Shown one piece after another: positions 7,617 through 16,513 of a stretch of DNA of 64,000 bases. This DNA comes from Alphaproteobacteria bacterium (GTDB taxonomy: Bacteria; Pseudomonadota; Alphaproteobacteria; ATCC43930; CGMCC-115725), in assembly GCA_028871055.1 (NCBI GenBank), contig JAGWON010000005.1, positions 62,001-126,000 on the forward strand, in the 5' to 3' direction. Both the position numbers and the translations under genes were made by a program. The notes under the pieces are model-generated. The model was not told the DNA's origin, did no database searches, and was given only the letters and a program-made list of their open reading frames with translations. Within the stretch, counting starts at the first letter, position 1. Each line of letters begins with the position of its first letter.

Positions 7617-7900
7617 GCCGCGTGGCGCGATCGGCGGCGCAAGCGGCGCTGGTTGCGGCGCTCGCCGCGATGCTCGCCGGCTGCCACATGACGCGCGTCG
7701 TCTGGGCGAAGCCCGACGCCGACAACGCCGCGCTGCAGCGCGACTTGCAGGACTGCGCGTTCTGGGCCGAAGCGGCCGCGCCGATTTCTTCCGATACCGT
7801 CACCCCTACCGGCGCTGGCCGACGCGCAGCAAACCGAGAGCCTGCGGGTCAACTGCATGATCAAGCGCGGCTGGCGACTGACGCCGCTGCCGTAATCTGA
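7613..7900 (+). CDS. small lipoprotein, probable frameshift near the C-terminus
   Basis: A TTG at 7613 overlaps the previous stop as TTGA. The product begins with a signal peptide and lipobox LAGC (Cys near residue 24), followed by a short soluble domain with QRDLQDCAFWAEAA. As read the frame ends at 7900 with a nonsense-like tail. One frame over, ALADAQQTESLRVNCMIKRG then WRLTPLP ends at 7895 and looks like the true C-terminus, with a Cys that could pair with the one in LQDCAFW. A single-base change around 7790-7812 would restore it. Function unknown. Confidence 0.55.
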   Translation: MSRVARSAAQAALVAALAAMLAGCHMTRVVWAKPDADNAALQRDLQDCAFWAEAAAPISSDTVTPTGAGRRAANREPAGQLHDQARLATDAAAVI

Positions 7901-7916
7901 CGCCCGTCGTCTCAGC

Positions 7917-8780
7917 TCACCCGAGATCCAGGTCGACGGGCACCATATGGCGCTCGACGCCGAGCTGTGCTGGCGCGACGCCGATGGCGAGCCCGACCAG
8001 TTGCGGCAGGTGCAGGATTGGCATGCGGAGCTCGGTTCCGAGATCGCGTTCCATCTGGTCCTGGAACGTGTCGAGCACGGTGTGGCAGAGCGGACAGGGT
8101 GTGACGATGGCGCCGGCGCCGTTGTCCTTGGCCGACTTGATGTGCCGGCCGGTAAGCTTGATGGCGATCTTCTCCTCGTGCGCCGCGGTATGGAAGCCGC
8201 AGCATTCGGTGCGGCCGCTGTACTCGATCGATTGGCAGCCGAGAATTTCGTTGATGCGCTCGATGGCGCGCGCATTGCGCGAATCGACGAAGCCGAAATG
8301 CGCCGGCGGACGGGTGATGTGGCAGCCATAGAACGCCGCAACCCGCATGCCGGCAAGCCGGCGCACCACCAACTGGCGCAGGCGCGTCTCGCCGATATCC
8401 TCGAGCAAAATCCAGAGAAAATGGCTGACCCGGGTCGTGCCGCGATACTGCAATCCCTGCCTGGCGAGGATCGCGTTGACCGCCACGAGCCGCTCCGGCT
8501 CCTCGCCCAGGATCTTGTTCACGTCAAGGAAGTTGAGCGTGCAGGTATTGCACACCGTCATCAGCGGCAGATTGTTGGCTTCGGCCAGCGCGAGCAGCCG
8601 CGCGTTCAACGCCAGGAACAGGTCGGGATCGATGGCGCGCAATTCGCGGCTGCCGGTGCAGCCCGCGGACGACAGCTCGATCAGCTCGAGCCCGAGCTTG
8701 GCCGCGACGATGTGCGTCGCGGCATTCAGCTCCTTGCAGGTGCTTTGCGCCGAGCAGCCGGGATAATACGCGAACCTCAT
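7917..8780 (-). CDS. CCG-domain (HdrB/SdhE-like) subunit of a fumarate-reductase-type complex
   Basis: A 287-residue cysteine-rich protein with two CCG-type repeats as in heterodisulfide reductase subunit B and non-classical succinate dehydrogenase subunit SdhE. The N-terminal repeat has YYPGCSAQSTC, a degenerate SSAGCTGS in place of CCG, and CNTC. The C-terminal repeat has GCHITRPP, a full ECCGFH and TPCPLCH. Such repeats bind unusual Fe-S or zinc centres and can replace a membrane anchor or thiol-active subunit. The ATG at 8780 overlaps the Fe-S subunit stop as ATGA. It is the last gene of the transporter/oxidoreductase operon. Confidence 0.82.
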   Translation of the reverse strand: MRFAYYPGCSAQSTCKELNAATHIVAAKLGLELIELSSAGCTGSRELRAIDPDLFLALNARLLALAEANNLPLMTVCNTCTLNFLDVNKILGEEPERLVAVNAILARQGLQYRGTTRVSHFLWILLEDIGETRLRQLVVRRLAGMRVAAFYGCHITRPPAHFGFVDSRNARAIERINEILGCQSIEYSGRTECCGFHTAAHEEKIAIKLTGRHIKSAKDNGAGAIVTPCPLCHTVLDTFQDQMERDLGTELRMPILHLPQLVGLAIGVAPAQLGVERHMVPVDLDLG

Positions 8781-9802
8781 CGCGGGCCTCCCCGCACCGC
8801 CTGGTAGATCTGGCGGATCTGCTCGATGTCCGGCAGGCGAAAGCCGAGCATGGTCTTGAGCGGGTCGATCTTGCCCCGCCGCCAGAGCTTGAATATCCGC
8901 AAAGGATGCCGCAGCGCTGCGAGTCGTTGCACGCCGAGCACCAGCGCTGACGGATCGATCCGGCCGCGCGCCTGGACGATCTTGAGAAATACCCGCGCAT
9001 GCCGGCTTTTGCCGGCCACGCTCTTGAAGGCCAGGGCCTTCAATGGCTCGATCGCACCGGTGACGATCGGAATCGAAACCGGACACACCTCCTCGCACTT
9101 GTAGCAGGAGATGCAATCGAAGACGGCGCCGTGTTCGAGCGCGATGCGGCCGCGATCGATGCCGTCGCGCGGATCGAGCGCGACCCGCGCCAGCTGCACC
9201 AGCGGCGCCGGGCCGGCGAAACTGGTCTCCTGCCCGAGGCCAACGACGGGACAAGCCGAGAAACAGCACATGCAGGAAATGCAATCGAGCGCCCTCGCCG
9301 TCGGCGCCATTGCGCGATGGGTCAAGGGCTCGGGAAAGCCGGGATAGGGCTCTTGGCGCACGAGCCATGGCGTCAGTGCGACGACGCGCCGCTCATAGGC
9401 CGTGCGGTCGATCACCAAGTCGCGCACGACCGGCGCATTGCGCAGCGGCTCGATCGTCATTTCGGGTTCGACCGGCTCCCAGCACGCCAGCACTTCGCGC
9501 CCGTTGACCCGCACGGCGCAGGTGCCGCACATCCGGTTGGCGCAGAACCAGCGATGCGCCAGATCGCCGCCGAGCTCCTCGCTGACATAGGTCAGCACTT
9601 CGAGAACGCGCATCCACTTGGTGTAAGGCACGCGATGGGTCTCGAAACGCGGCGCCGCGTCGCTCGCCGGATCGAAGCAGAAGATCCGCGCGGTGACGGT
9701 ATCGCCCTCCTTCAGGCGAGTGAGCCGTGCCGCCGGACTATCGCCAGTGTCATCGCGCCCGAGATTGCGCGCGCCAGCCAGAACCTGCGGGCGCTCGGCC
9801 AT
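8777..9802 (-). CDS. SdhB/FrdB-like iron-sulfur subunit
   Basis: A 341-residue protein with an N-terminal plant-type [2Fe-2S] ferredoxin domain (Cys87, Cys92, Cys95, Cys107 in CANRMCGTC and later) and a C-terminal alpha-helical ferredoxin domain. The latter has two full CxxCxxCxxxCP motifs, CISCMCCFSACP at 174-185 and CISCYKCEEVCP at 230-241, suggesting two [4Fe-4S] clusters instead of the usual [4Fe-4S] plus [3Fe-4S]. It would carry electrons between the flavoprotein and the CCG subunit. It is about 100 residues longer than classical SdhB. It overlaps both neighbours by 1-4 bases. Confidence 0.87.
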   Translation of the reverse strand: MAERPQVLAGARNLGRDDTGDSPAARLTRLKEGDTVTARIFCFDPASDAAPRFETHRVPYTKWMRVLEVLTYVSEELGGDLAHRWFCANRMCGTCAVRVNGREVLACWEPVEPEMTIEPLRNAPVVRDLVIDRTAYERRVVALTPWLVRQEPYPGFPEPLTHRAMAPTARALDCISCMCCFSACPVVGLGQETSFAGPAPLVQLARVALDPRDGIDRGRIALEHGAVFDCISCYKCEEVCPVSIPIVTGAIEPLKALAFKSVAGKSRHARVFLKIVQARGRIDPSALVLGVQRLAALRHPLRIFKLWRRGKIDPLKTMLGFRLPDIEQIRQIYQAVRGGPR

Positions 9803-11523
9803 TACCAGTCGACCTCGAGGCTTTCGCGCCGGGGGAAATCCGGCTTGAGGAATGGAAGCTCGTAGGGCTCGGTGCGGAAGTTCGGATCGCCATTGGCCGT
9901 CGGCGTCAGGATGTTCTTGACCAGCCAGCGCTCGTTGTCGGTCTCCGGAAAATCGGTGCGGTAGAACGGGCCGCGGCTTTCGGTGCGGTTGAGTGCCGCG
10001 CGGATGGTGAGCGCGGCAACCTCGAGCAGGTTGGTGACGTCGATGGCATCAAGCCAGGCATAATTGAGCCGCGGCGTTACGTTAGCGAGCCCCATCGCCG
10101 GCATCAGCTCGTCACGCAGTCGCGTCACCTCTGCCAGCGCCTCTTCCATCCCGGCGGCATTCTTGAAGAAGCCCATCTTCTCGCTCATCAGCGCGCGCAG
10201 CGCCTTCTTGACGTGAGCCGGCGTGACACCGTTGCCGGGCAACGACCGGCGCAGCGCTTGCAGCCGCGCTTCCTCGGCGGCCGCCTTGTCTTCGGGCAAG
10301 GCAGCCGGCTTGAGCCGGGGCAGATCGCCCGCCACGGTCTCGGCGGCGAGCATGCCGTCATAGGTCACCGGCGCGATCAGACCGTTGCTATGCCCGCCAA
10401 CGCCGCCCGCGACATAGAGACCCGGCACGCGCGTCGCCATGCGCGCGGGATCGACCACGATGCCGCCCTGGCGGTAATGCGCCGAGCAGGCGGTCTCCAG
10501 CGTGTCGGTGGCGATCGATTTGCCGAGCGCGGTGAAGGCCTTGGCGTAGTCGGTATAAGCGGAAACGGTGTTCGGCGCGATATGGGTGAAGCTGCTGTAG
10601 TAGCCGCCGTCGAACCGCGCCTTGCCGGCCAGGACCTGTTTCGCCAGGCGTTTCAGCTGCAGCGTATAGGGGCCCATTGCGGTCGGTGCATCGGCCTCCT
10701 GGTCGAAGAACACCTCGCCGTCGCTGTTATAGAGGCGCGCCGAATGCGACGAACCGATGATCGGATTGGGATAGATCTGCGTCCGTTGCCAGCACAGCGG
10801 GAAGCGCACGTCGCTCGTGTGCCACCACTGGATTTCGAGATTCATCAACTCGGCGCCGGCTCGCCACGCCATGGCGATGCCATCGGCCGACATCTCGCGC
10901 GTCGCCGTCGACCGCGGATAGAAACGGTCGGCGTAGCCGGTGGCGAGAATCACCGCGCGGGTCGCGATCGCCACCACCTCGCCCCGGGCGAGATCGAGCG
11001 CCATCACGCCGGCGATGGCGCCATCCGCATCGGTCAGCAACGCCGTAGCGGCGGTTTCCTCGAGCCATGGGATGCCGGCCTTGAGCACCTGCTTGCGGCG
11101 CAGATCCATGAACAACACGCCCGATTCGCCTTGCGAATGGGCGGCCATGCAACGGACCGGACCGTCGTTGGTGACGATTTCGCCGCGATCATCGCGCCGG
11201 AGATAAAGTCCGGCGCGTTCGAGCTCGGGATAGTATTCGCGCTCGATCCATTCGCCGGCGGCGCGCGCGTAATGCTGATCGATCAGGAAATGATTGTGCA
11301 TCCGGATCAGGAACTCGGCCGTATCGCGCGCCTGCTCCGCGGTGTTGCCCAACAACCGCCCCGGCACCACGAGATTGCCGGCGAAGATCGAAGCGCCGCT
11401 CTTGCCGACCAGGCCCTTGCACAGGATCAGCGGCTTGACGCCGCGGCGGTGCAGTTCGAGTGCGGCGAAGGTGCCGGCCGCGCCGCCGCCGATTACCGCC
11501 GTTTCCGCCGCGAGCCGGCGCAT
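9802..11523 (-). CDS. FAD-dependent SdhA/FrdA-like flavoprotein subunit
   Basis: A 573-residue flavoprotein with the dinucleotide motif AVIGGGAAGTFAALEL at the N-terminus, a GKSGASIFAGN segment where SdhA/FrdA carry the FAD-linking histidine, and AHSQGESG, TREMSADG and VAGGVGGHSNGLIAPVTYDG motifs. The linking histidine is absent, so FAD is probably non-covalent, as in L-aspartate oxidase or AprA. The C-terminal domain keeps RTESRGPFYRTDFPETD. Together with the Fe-S and CCG genes it forms a soluble or peripheral fumarate-reductase-like complex. The linked importer suggests reduction or oxidation of an imported acid; the substrate is unknown. Confidence 0.85.
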   Translation of the reverse strand: MRRLAAETAVIGGGAAGTFAALELHRRGVKPLILCKGLVGKSGASIFAGNLVVPGRLLGNTAEQARDTAEFLIRMHNHFLIDQHYARAAGEWIEREYYPELERAGLYLRRDDRGEIVTNDGPVRCMAAHSQGESGVLFMDLRRKQVLKAGIPWLEETAATALLTDADGAIAGVMALDLARGEVVAIATRAVILATGYADRFYPRSTATREMSADGIAMAWRAGAELMNLEIQWWHTSDVRFPLCWQRTQIYPNPIIGSSHSARLYNSDGEVFFDQEADAPTAMGPYTLQLKRLAKQVLAGKARFDGGYYSSFTHIAPNTVSAYTDYAKAFTALGKSIATDTLETACSAHYRQGGIVVDPARMATRVPGLYVAGGVGGHSNGLIAPVTYDGMLAAETVAGDLPRLKPAALPEDKAAAEEARLQALRRSLPGNGVTPAHVKKALRALMSEKMGFFKNAAGMEEALAEVTRLRDELMPAMGLANVTPRLNYAWLDAIDVTNLLEVAALTIRAALNRTESRGPFYRTDFPETDNERWLVKNILTPTANGDPNFRTEPYELPFLKPDFPRRESLEVDW

Positions 11524-11527
11524 GCGC

Positions 11528-12226
11528 CTAAATCCCGAGATGACGATGCATGAAGTCGGGATCGCCCCGTAATTCCGCCGGCGTGCCTTCGTAGACCACG
11601 TGGCCGTTGTTCAGGATGTAGCAGCGCTGCGCCAGCGACAGCGCCGCCTCGACATTCTGTTCGACGATCACGATGGTGCGGCCTTCCTCGGCCAGGCGGC
11701 GACACACGCCCAGCAGGTCCTGGACGATCAGCGGCGCCAAGCCCTCGAAGGGTTCGTCGAGCAGGATCAATTGCGGCTCGCGCACCAGCGCGCGAGCGAT
11801 CGCCAGCATCTGCTGTTCGCCGCCCGACAGTTCGCGGCCGCGGCTCCGGCGGCGCTCGCCGAGGCGCGGAAACATGTCGTAGACCCGCTGCGGTTCCCAC
11901 GATTTTGCCTCGCTCAGGCCGGCGAGGACCAGGTTTTCCTCGACGGTCAGTCCGCCGATGATGCGTCGCTCCTCGGGCACGAACTGCAATCCCAATCGCG
12001 CGATCTTGTAGGGCGGCAGGCCGCCGATTGGCAAGCCATTGAAGAGGATGGCGCCGGATTTCGGTGCCATCACGCCCATCATCGTCTTCAGCGTCGTCGT
12101 TTTGCCGGCGCCGTTGCGGCCCAGCAACGCCACCACCTCGTGCGGCTCAATCCGCATCGACACGTCGAAGAGCGCGTGCGCCTCGCCGTAATAGGTATTG
12201 ATGGCATCGACCTCAAGCAAGCTCAT
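11528..12226 (-). CDS. LivF-type ABC transporter ATP-binding protein
   Basis: From ATG 12226 (MSLLEVDAINTYYGEAHALF) it encodes a 232-residue ABC ATPase with Walker A LLGRNGAGKTTT, signature LSGGEQQMLAIAR and Walker B LILLDEPFEGLAP, typical of LivF of the branched-chain amino acid (HAAT) importer family. A longer frame to 12292 exists but its first 22 codons lie over the LivM-LivG 3' end and lack LivF features. It overlaps the LivM-LivG gene by 14 bases, and its stop is 4 bases before the flavoprotein start, placing transporter and oxidoreductase in one transcript. Confidence 0.88.
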   Translation of the reverse strand: MSLLEVDAINTYYGEAHALFDVSMRIEPHEVVALLGRNGAGKTTTLKTMMGVMAPKSGAILFNGLPIGGLPPYKIARLGLQFVPEERRIIGGLTVEENLVLAGLSEAKSWEPQRVYDMFPRLGERRRSRGRELSGGEQQMLAIARALVREPQLILLDEPFEGLAPLIVQDLLGVCRRLAEEGRTIVIVEQNVEAALSLAQRCYILNNGHVVYEGTPAELRGDPDFMHRHLGI

Positions 12227-14069
12227 GGGCCGTCTGGCTTCCGAGATAGGCCGCGCGCACGTCGGGATTGGCCTGAATTGCGTCGGGCGCATCTTCGGCG
12301 ATCTTGCGGCCGTTGAACAGCACAGTGATGCGATCGGCGAGGCCGAAGACCACGTCCATGTCGTGCTCGACGATGACGATGGTGACGCCAGCGGCGATGC
12401 TCTTCAGCAGGCGTACGGTGTCGACCCGTTCGACCGGGCTCATACCCGCGGTCGGCTCGTCGAGCAGCAGGACTTGCGGCCGCGTGGCCAGCGCCAGGCC
12501 GATCTCGAGCCGCCGCTTCTCGCCATAAGCGAGTTCGGCGGCGGGCGTGTCGAGCCGTTCCACGAGCTGCACCGATGCGGCCGCCGCCTCGATCCCCGCA
12601 TTCACGGTCGCGTCGCGATTGACCGCCCGGAGCATCGCCGGATGGAATTTGCCGTGGGCGCGCGCCAACACCGGAATCCGCAAATTGTCGCGCACCGTCA
12701 GGCTCGGAAAGATCTGATTGATCTGGAAGCTCTTCGATATGCCGCGCTGACAGACCAGCGTCGCGCCCAACCCAGTAATGTCGTCGCCTTTGAACTCGAT
12801 CACCCCCGCGCTCGGCGGGATGACGTTCGCCAGCATGTTGAAGAACGTCGATTTGCCGGCGCCGTTGGGACCGATCACCGCGCGGATCTCGCCCTGACGC
12901 AGCTCGAACGAAACGTCGTCGACCGCAGTCAGGCCGCCATAGCGCTTGGTGAGATTGCGCGTCGCCAGCACGACCGGCCCGGCAGGCGGCGGCCGTCGCG
13001 ACGAGCGGCGCGGTTCCGCGGCAACGCGCGGCGGTTCGACGGTCGCGACCGCCGGACCCGATTCCGGCAACGACTGCGCCATCAGCCGCCGCCAGAGCAC
13101 GACGGCGGCTCCGCACAGGCCGTGCCGGAACACCGTCACCAGCAGCACAAAAATAATGCCGAGGATCATCTTCCACAGCGCGCCGATGCCGGCGAAGTTC
13201 TGCAGCACGGTATAAAGATCGAGCCATACCACCGCGCCGATCAGCGGTCCGACCAGCGTGCCGGCGCCGCCGATCACGGTCTGGACCACCAGCTGGCCCG
13301 ACGTGTCGAGATAGAAGGCGTCGGGCGGCATGTAGCCCTGCAACAGGCCCAGCAAACCGCCGGCCAGGCCGGCATAGGCGGCAGCGATGACGAAGACGGT
13401 GAGCTTGTACTTCGGGACGTCGTGACCGACTGCGGCGGCCCGTGCGGCATTTTCGCGGATGGCGCGCAGGACGGCGCCGAAGGGCGATCCGATGATGCGG
13501 CGCGCGAGCCAGAAACCAACGACGAAGATCACCACGAGCAGCCAATAGACGCCGCTCGGGTCGGTAATGTCGATCCTGAAAATGCCGAATCCGAGGCTCG
13601 GCTCCGGCACGCCGGCAAGGCCGTTCTCGCCCCCGGTCCAACGCGCCAGCGGCGAGATGTCGAGGAAGAAAAACATCTCGCCGAACGCCAGCGTCAGCAT
13701 GGCGAAATAGATGCCGGCGCGGCGCAGCGACAGATACCCGACGACGACGCCGAAGGCCGCGGCCGCGACCGTCCCGGCGGCGAGCGCCACGACGGCGTTG
13801 TCGGTTACTGGTGCGATGAGAAGGTATGACGCAACGAATCCGCCGGCGCCGAAAAAGGCGGCCTGGCCGAACGACAGCAAGCCGGTGAAACCGAAGAGCA
13901 GATCGAAGCCGAGGCCGAACAGGCCCCAATCGAGGATGCGATTGGCGAGATCGAACGTACCGCCGAAATAGGGCAACGCGAAGGGCAGCGCCAGCAAAAC
14001 TGCGACAAGCGCGACCTCCGGAAGGAATCCGGCCGCGAGTCTAGCTGGCCGCGCGACGGGCGCGGTCAT
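12213..14069 (-). CDS. LivM-LivG fusion: ABC permease joined to ATPase
   Basis: A single 618-residue chain. Residues about 1-335 are a LivM-type permease with some eight to ten helices and the coupling segment SPFGAVLRAIRENAARAAAVG. A Pro/Arg-rich linker (about 335-370) leads into a LivG-type ATPase: Walker A GPNGAGKST, signature LAYGEKRRLEIG, Walker B VLLLDEPTAGMSP and H-loop VEHDMDVVFGL. Fusions of this pair recur in alphaproteobacterial HAAT importers. The start at 14069 overlaps the LivH stop. It is the central transmembrane and energising component of the importer feeding the adjacent flavoprotein complex. Confidence 0.9.
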   Translation of the reverse strand: MTAPVARPARLAAGFLPEVALVAVLLALPFALPYFGGTFDLANRILDWGLFGLGFDLLFGFTGLLSFGQAAFFGAGGFVASYLLIAPVTDNAVVALAAGTVAAAAFGVVVGYLSLRRAGIYFAMLTLAFGEMFFFLDISPLARWTGGENGLAGVPEPSLGFGIFRIDITDPSGVYWLLVVIFVVGFWLARRIIGSPFGAVLRAIRENAARAAAVGHDVPKYKLTVFVIAAAYAGLAGGLLGLLQGYMPPDAFYLDTSGQLVVQTVIGGAGTLVGPLIGAVVWLDLYTVLQNFAGIGALWKMILGIIFVLLVTVFRHGLCGAAVVLWRRLMAQSLPESGPAVATVEPPRVAAEPRRSSRRPPPAGPVVLATRNLTKRYGGLTAVDDVSFELRQGEIRAVIGPNGAGKSTFFNMLANVIPPSAGVIEFKGDDITGLGATLVCQRGISKSFQINQIFPSLTVRDNLRIPVLARAHGKFHPAMLRAVNRDATVNAGIEAAAASVQLVERLDTPAAELAYGEKRRLEIGLALATRPQVLLLDEPTAGMSPVERVDTVRLLKSIAAGVTIVIVEHDMDVVFGLADRITVLFNGRKIAEDAPDAIQANPDVRAAYLGSQTAHELA

Positions 14070-14941
14070 TGCCGGCCCTCGACCCCAAACAGGCCCTGCG
14101 GACGGAGGATTAGAACCAGGGCCATCGTCGCGAACAGCGCGACCTGGGAATAAGCCGGCTCGATCATCGCCACGAGACTCAGGATCTCACCGGCGATGAG
14201 GCCGCCAACCACGGCACCCCAGAACGAGCCGACGCCGCCGATGACGATGACAACGAATGATTGCACCAGCACGTCGGCACCCATGTCCGGACTCACCGTC
14301 ACGATCGGCGCGTTGATGACGCCGGCGAACCCCGCTGCCATCGCCCCCAGCCCGAACACGGTGAGGAACGTGCGCGTGACGTTGATGCCGAGGATGTTGA
14401 CCATGAGCTGGTCCTCGATCCCGGCGCGCACGATCAACCCCAAGCGGGTGCGATAGAGAATAAAATAGAGCGCCACCAGCGAAACACCGACGATCGCCAG
14501 GACATCGATTCGATAGGTCGGATAAAGCGTGACCCGAAGATTGACGATACCCGCTGCCCACGACGGCGCCGGAATGTTCCGCGCGAGCCCGCCGAAAATC
14601 GCACGCAGGCCTTCGACCAGCACGATGGCAACGCCGAACGTGGCCAGAATCTGGTCTTCCGCTGGTCGCTCGTAATAGAGTCGGATCAGGCCGCGCTCGA
14701 TGACGATGCCGACCGCCAGCAGGAACGCCGCGCCGGCCGCCATCGCCGCCGCAAACGAGCCGGTATACTCATACGCGACCAGCCCGGCGTAAGCGCCGAG
14801 CGCATAGAGCGCGCCATGGGCGAAATTCACCACGCCCAGCGCGCCGAAGATGATCGTCAACCCCATGGCGACGAGCACCAACAGCGCACCGAGCGTGAGC
14901 CCGTTGAACACCTGCGAGAAGAACAGCGGCCAACTGATCAG
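14066..14941 (-). CDS. LivH-type ABC transporter permease
   Basis: Membrane permease with eight or so helices, the LivH opening NGLTLGALLVLVAMGLTIIF, then NFAHGALYALGAYAG and the coupling loop RAGIEDQLMVNILGINV. The conservative start is GTG at 14911 (281 residues). A CTG at 14941, seven bases after GGAGGAG, adds ten residues (ISWPLFFSQ region) that restore the usual LivH N-terminus, so I extend the gene to it; CTG starts are rare and this is a judgement. It is coupled to LivM-LivG by a 4-base overlap. Confidence 0.85.
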   Translation of the reverse strand: MISWPLFFSQVFNGLTLGALLVLVAMGLTIIFGALGVVNFAHGALYALGAYAGLVAYEYTGSFAAAMAAGAAFLLAVGIVIERGLIRLYYERPAEDQILATFGVAIVLVEGLRAIFGGLARNIPAPSWAAGIVNLRVTLYPTYRIDVLAIVGVSLVALYFILYRTRLGLIVRAGIEDQLMVNILGINVTRTFLTVFGLGAMAAGFAGVINAPIVTVSPDMGADVLVQSFVVIVIGGVGSFWGAVVGGLIAGEILSLVAMIEPAYSQVALFATMALVLILRPQGLFGVEGRQ

Positions 14942-14985
14942 GGTCGCACTCCTCCCGCCTTATCACCAACAAAATCGCCGGCGCG

Positions 14986-16320
14986 TCAGGCGCTCGGCAT
15001 CTTGCAGCCGAGGAAGTCCGGCGGCATGACCTCTGGGCCGGGCGTCAAGCCGACGATTTTGAAGAAATCGTCCTCGTTGCGCATCTCGGCCTTGGTCTTG
15101 CCGACGACGACCGGCACCGCGCGTACCTGCTGGTGATCCTCTTTGCGGTACCAGACCTCGCCCAGCGGCATCTGCAGCTTGTGGCCGGCCTCGAGCTCCG
15201 CGATCACCTTGAGCGGGTTGAAGGTCTTCGCACGCGTCACCGCGTCGGCCCAGACCATCATCTGCGAGTAGCCGACGTGCGCCGGCCAGCTCGGCCGGTA
15301 CTTGAACCTGGCGTTGAAGGTGTCGACGAAAACCTTGGCCAGCGGATTGGTCTCGGCCAGCGTCCACCAGAAGTCCATCGTGCCGTAGACGCCGCCCATG
15401 ATTTCGGGACCGAGCTCCTTGCCCTGGAAGGCGGAGATGTTCGGCACCACCATCTTCATCTTGTCGAGAATGCCGAACTGCTTCGCCTGCTTGCACGATG
15501 CGACGGCATCGGCGCCGAAGGCGACGTTGACGAAGACGTCGGCGCCGCTGTTGGCGATGTTGAGCAGGTACGAACTGTAGTCCGTCGTGCCCAGCGGACA
15601 CACCTGCGAGCCGAGCGATTTCCAGCCGAGCTTCTTCTCGGTGAATTCGCCGGTCGATTTCTCGACCGAGTGGCCGTAGGCGTAGTCCGGCACCAGGTAG
15701 ATCGACTTCTTGTTCTTGCCGATCTCCTTGCCGAGCACCGGTGCCAGCGCCTTGGCCGCCATGTAAGCGGACGGTTGCGAGCGGAAGGCATAGCGCTGGC
15801 AGTCGACGCCGGTGGTCTCGTTGGCGCCGCTGCAACCGACCATGTTCAGCACCTTGTAGCGCTGCGCCAGCTTCTCGAGCGCGATCGCAACGGCGCTGTT
15901 GAGCGAGCCGGTGATCATGATCGCCTTGTCTTGGGTGATGAAGCCGGTCTGGATCTGCACCGCCGGATTCGGCTGGGTCTGCGTGTCGCCGTACTTATAT
16001 TCGATCTTCTTGCCGAGAACGCCTTTCTTGCCCTTGAGCGTCGGGATGTGCTCGGCGAGGCCCGTGCCTTCGTTGAGATGCTCGATCGCGAGCTGATAGC
16101 CTTTGAGGTGATCCTCGCCGTCCGCCGAATAGGGGCCGGTTAGGGGCGCAGTGACTCCGACGAAGATGCTATGGGCTTTGACGCCGGCCGGAAAATTGCC
16201 GATCGCCTCTTCGGCGGCGAAGCTGCCGGGCACATGGATGAACGGAAGGGTGCCGGCTGCGGCGGCCGCGCCCTGCAGGACGCGGCGGCGGGATACCGAA
16301 TTCTTTGTGCGTTGGGCCAC
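14986..16320 (-). CDS. periplasmic substrate-binding protein of a HAAT-type ABC importer
   Basis: A 444-residue type I periplasmic-binding protein, GTG start at 16320, with an N-terminal twin-arginine-like leader (SRRRVLQGAAAAAG) cut near SFAAEE. The body shows IFVGVTAPLTGPYSADGEDH, GSLNSAVAIALEKLAQRYKV and DYSSYLLNIANSGADVFV, as in LivJ/AmiC relatives. HAAT proteins of this kind bind amino acids, amides, aromatic acids or urea; the ligand cannot be read here. It is the first gene of the operon leading to the permeases and the fumarate-reductase-like complex, so its ligand is the best clue to that enzyme's substrate. Confidence 0.87.
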   Translation of the reverse strand: MAQRTKNSVSRRRVLQGAAAAAGTLPFIHVPGSFAAEEAIGNFPAGVKAHSIFVGVTAPLTGPYSADGEDHLKGYQLAIEHLNEGTGLAEHIPTLKGKKGVLGKKIEYKYGDTQTQPNPAVQIQTGFITQDKAIMITGSLNSAVAIALEKLAQRYKVLNMVGCSGANETTGVDCQRYAFRSQPSAYMAAKALAPVLGKEIGKNKKSIYLVPDYAYGHSVEKSTGEFTEKKLGWKSLGSQVCPLGTTDYSSYLLNIANSGADVFVNVAFGADAVASCKQAKQFGILDKMKMVVPNISAFQGKELGPEIMGGVYGTMDFWWTLAETNPLAKVFVDTFNARFKYRPSWPAHVGYSQMMVWADAVTRAKTFNPLKVIAELEAGHKLQMPLGEVWYRKEDHQQVRAVPVVVGKTKAEMRNEDDFFKIVGLTPGPEVMPPDFLGCKMPSA

Positions 16321-16513
16321 GATATGCTCTCCCTCGATGTGTTTCGCTTATGGTTGGGGCCAGGCTTGCGCCGGTCGATTGATTCGTATGGGGCAGGTAT
16401 CTATCCCTAGGCCGACCCCGAAAGCAACGCTTTCGCCTGCGTCGGCGGGCCCCGGATGCCGCGAACGCGCTCAATGGGAGCGCTTCCGGGCCGGCCTTCG
16501 CAATTGCTCCGCT

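Noticed and set aside
9802-11523. Calling this operon respiratory complex II
   Set aside because: The FAD-linking histidine and the membrane anchor subunits SdhC and SdhD are absent, and it is joined to an importer.
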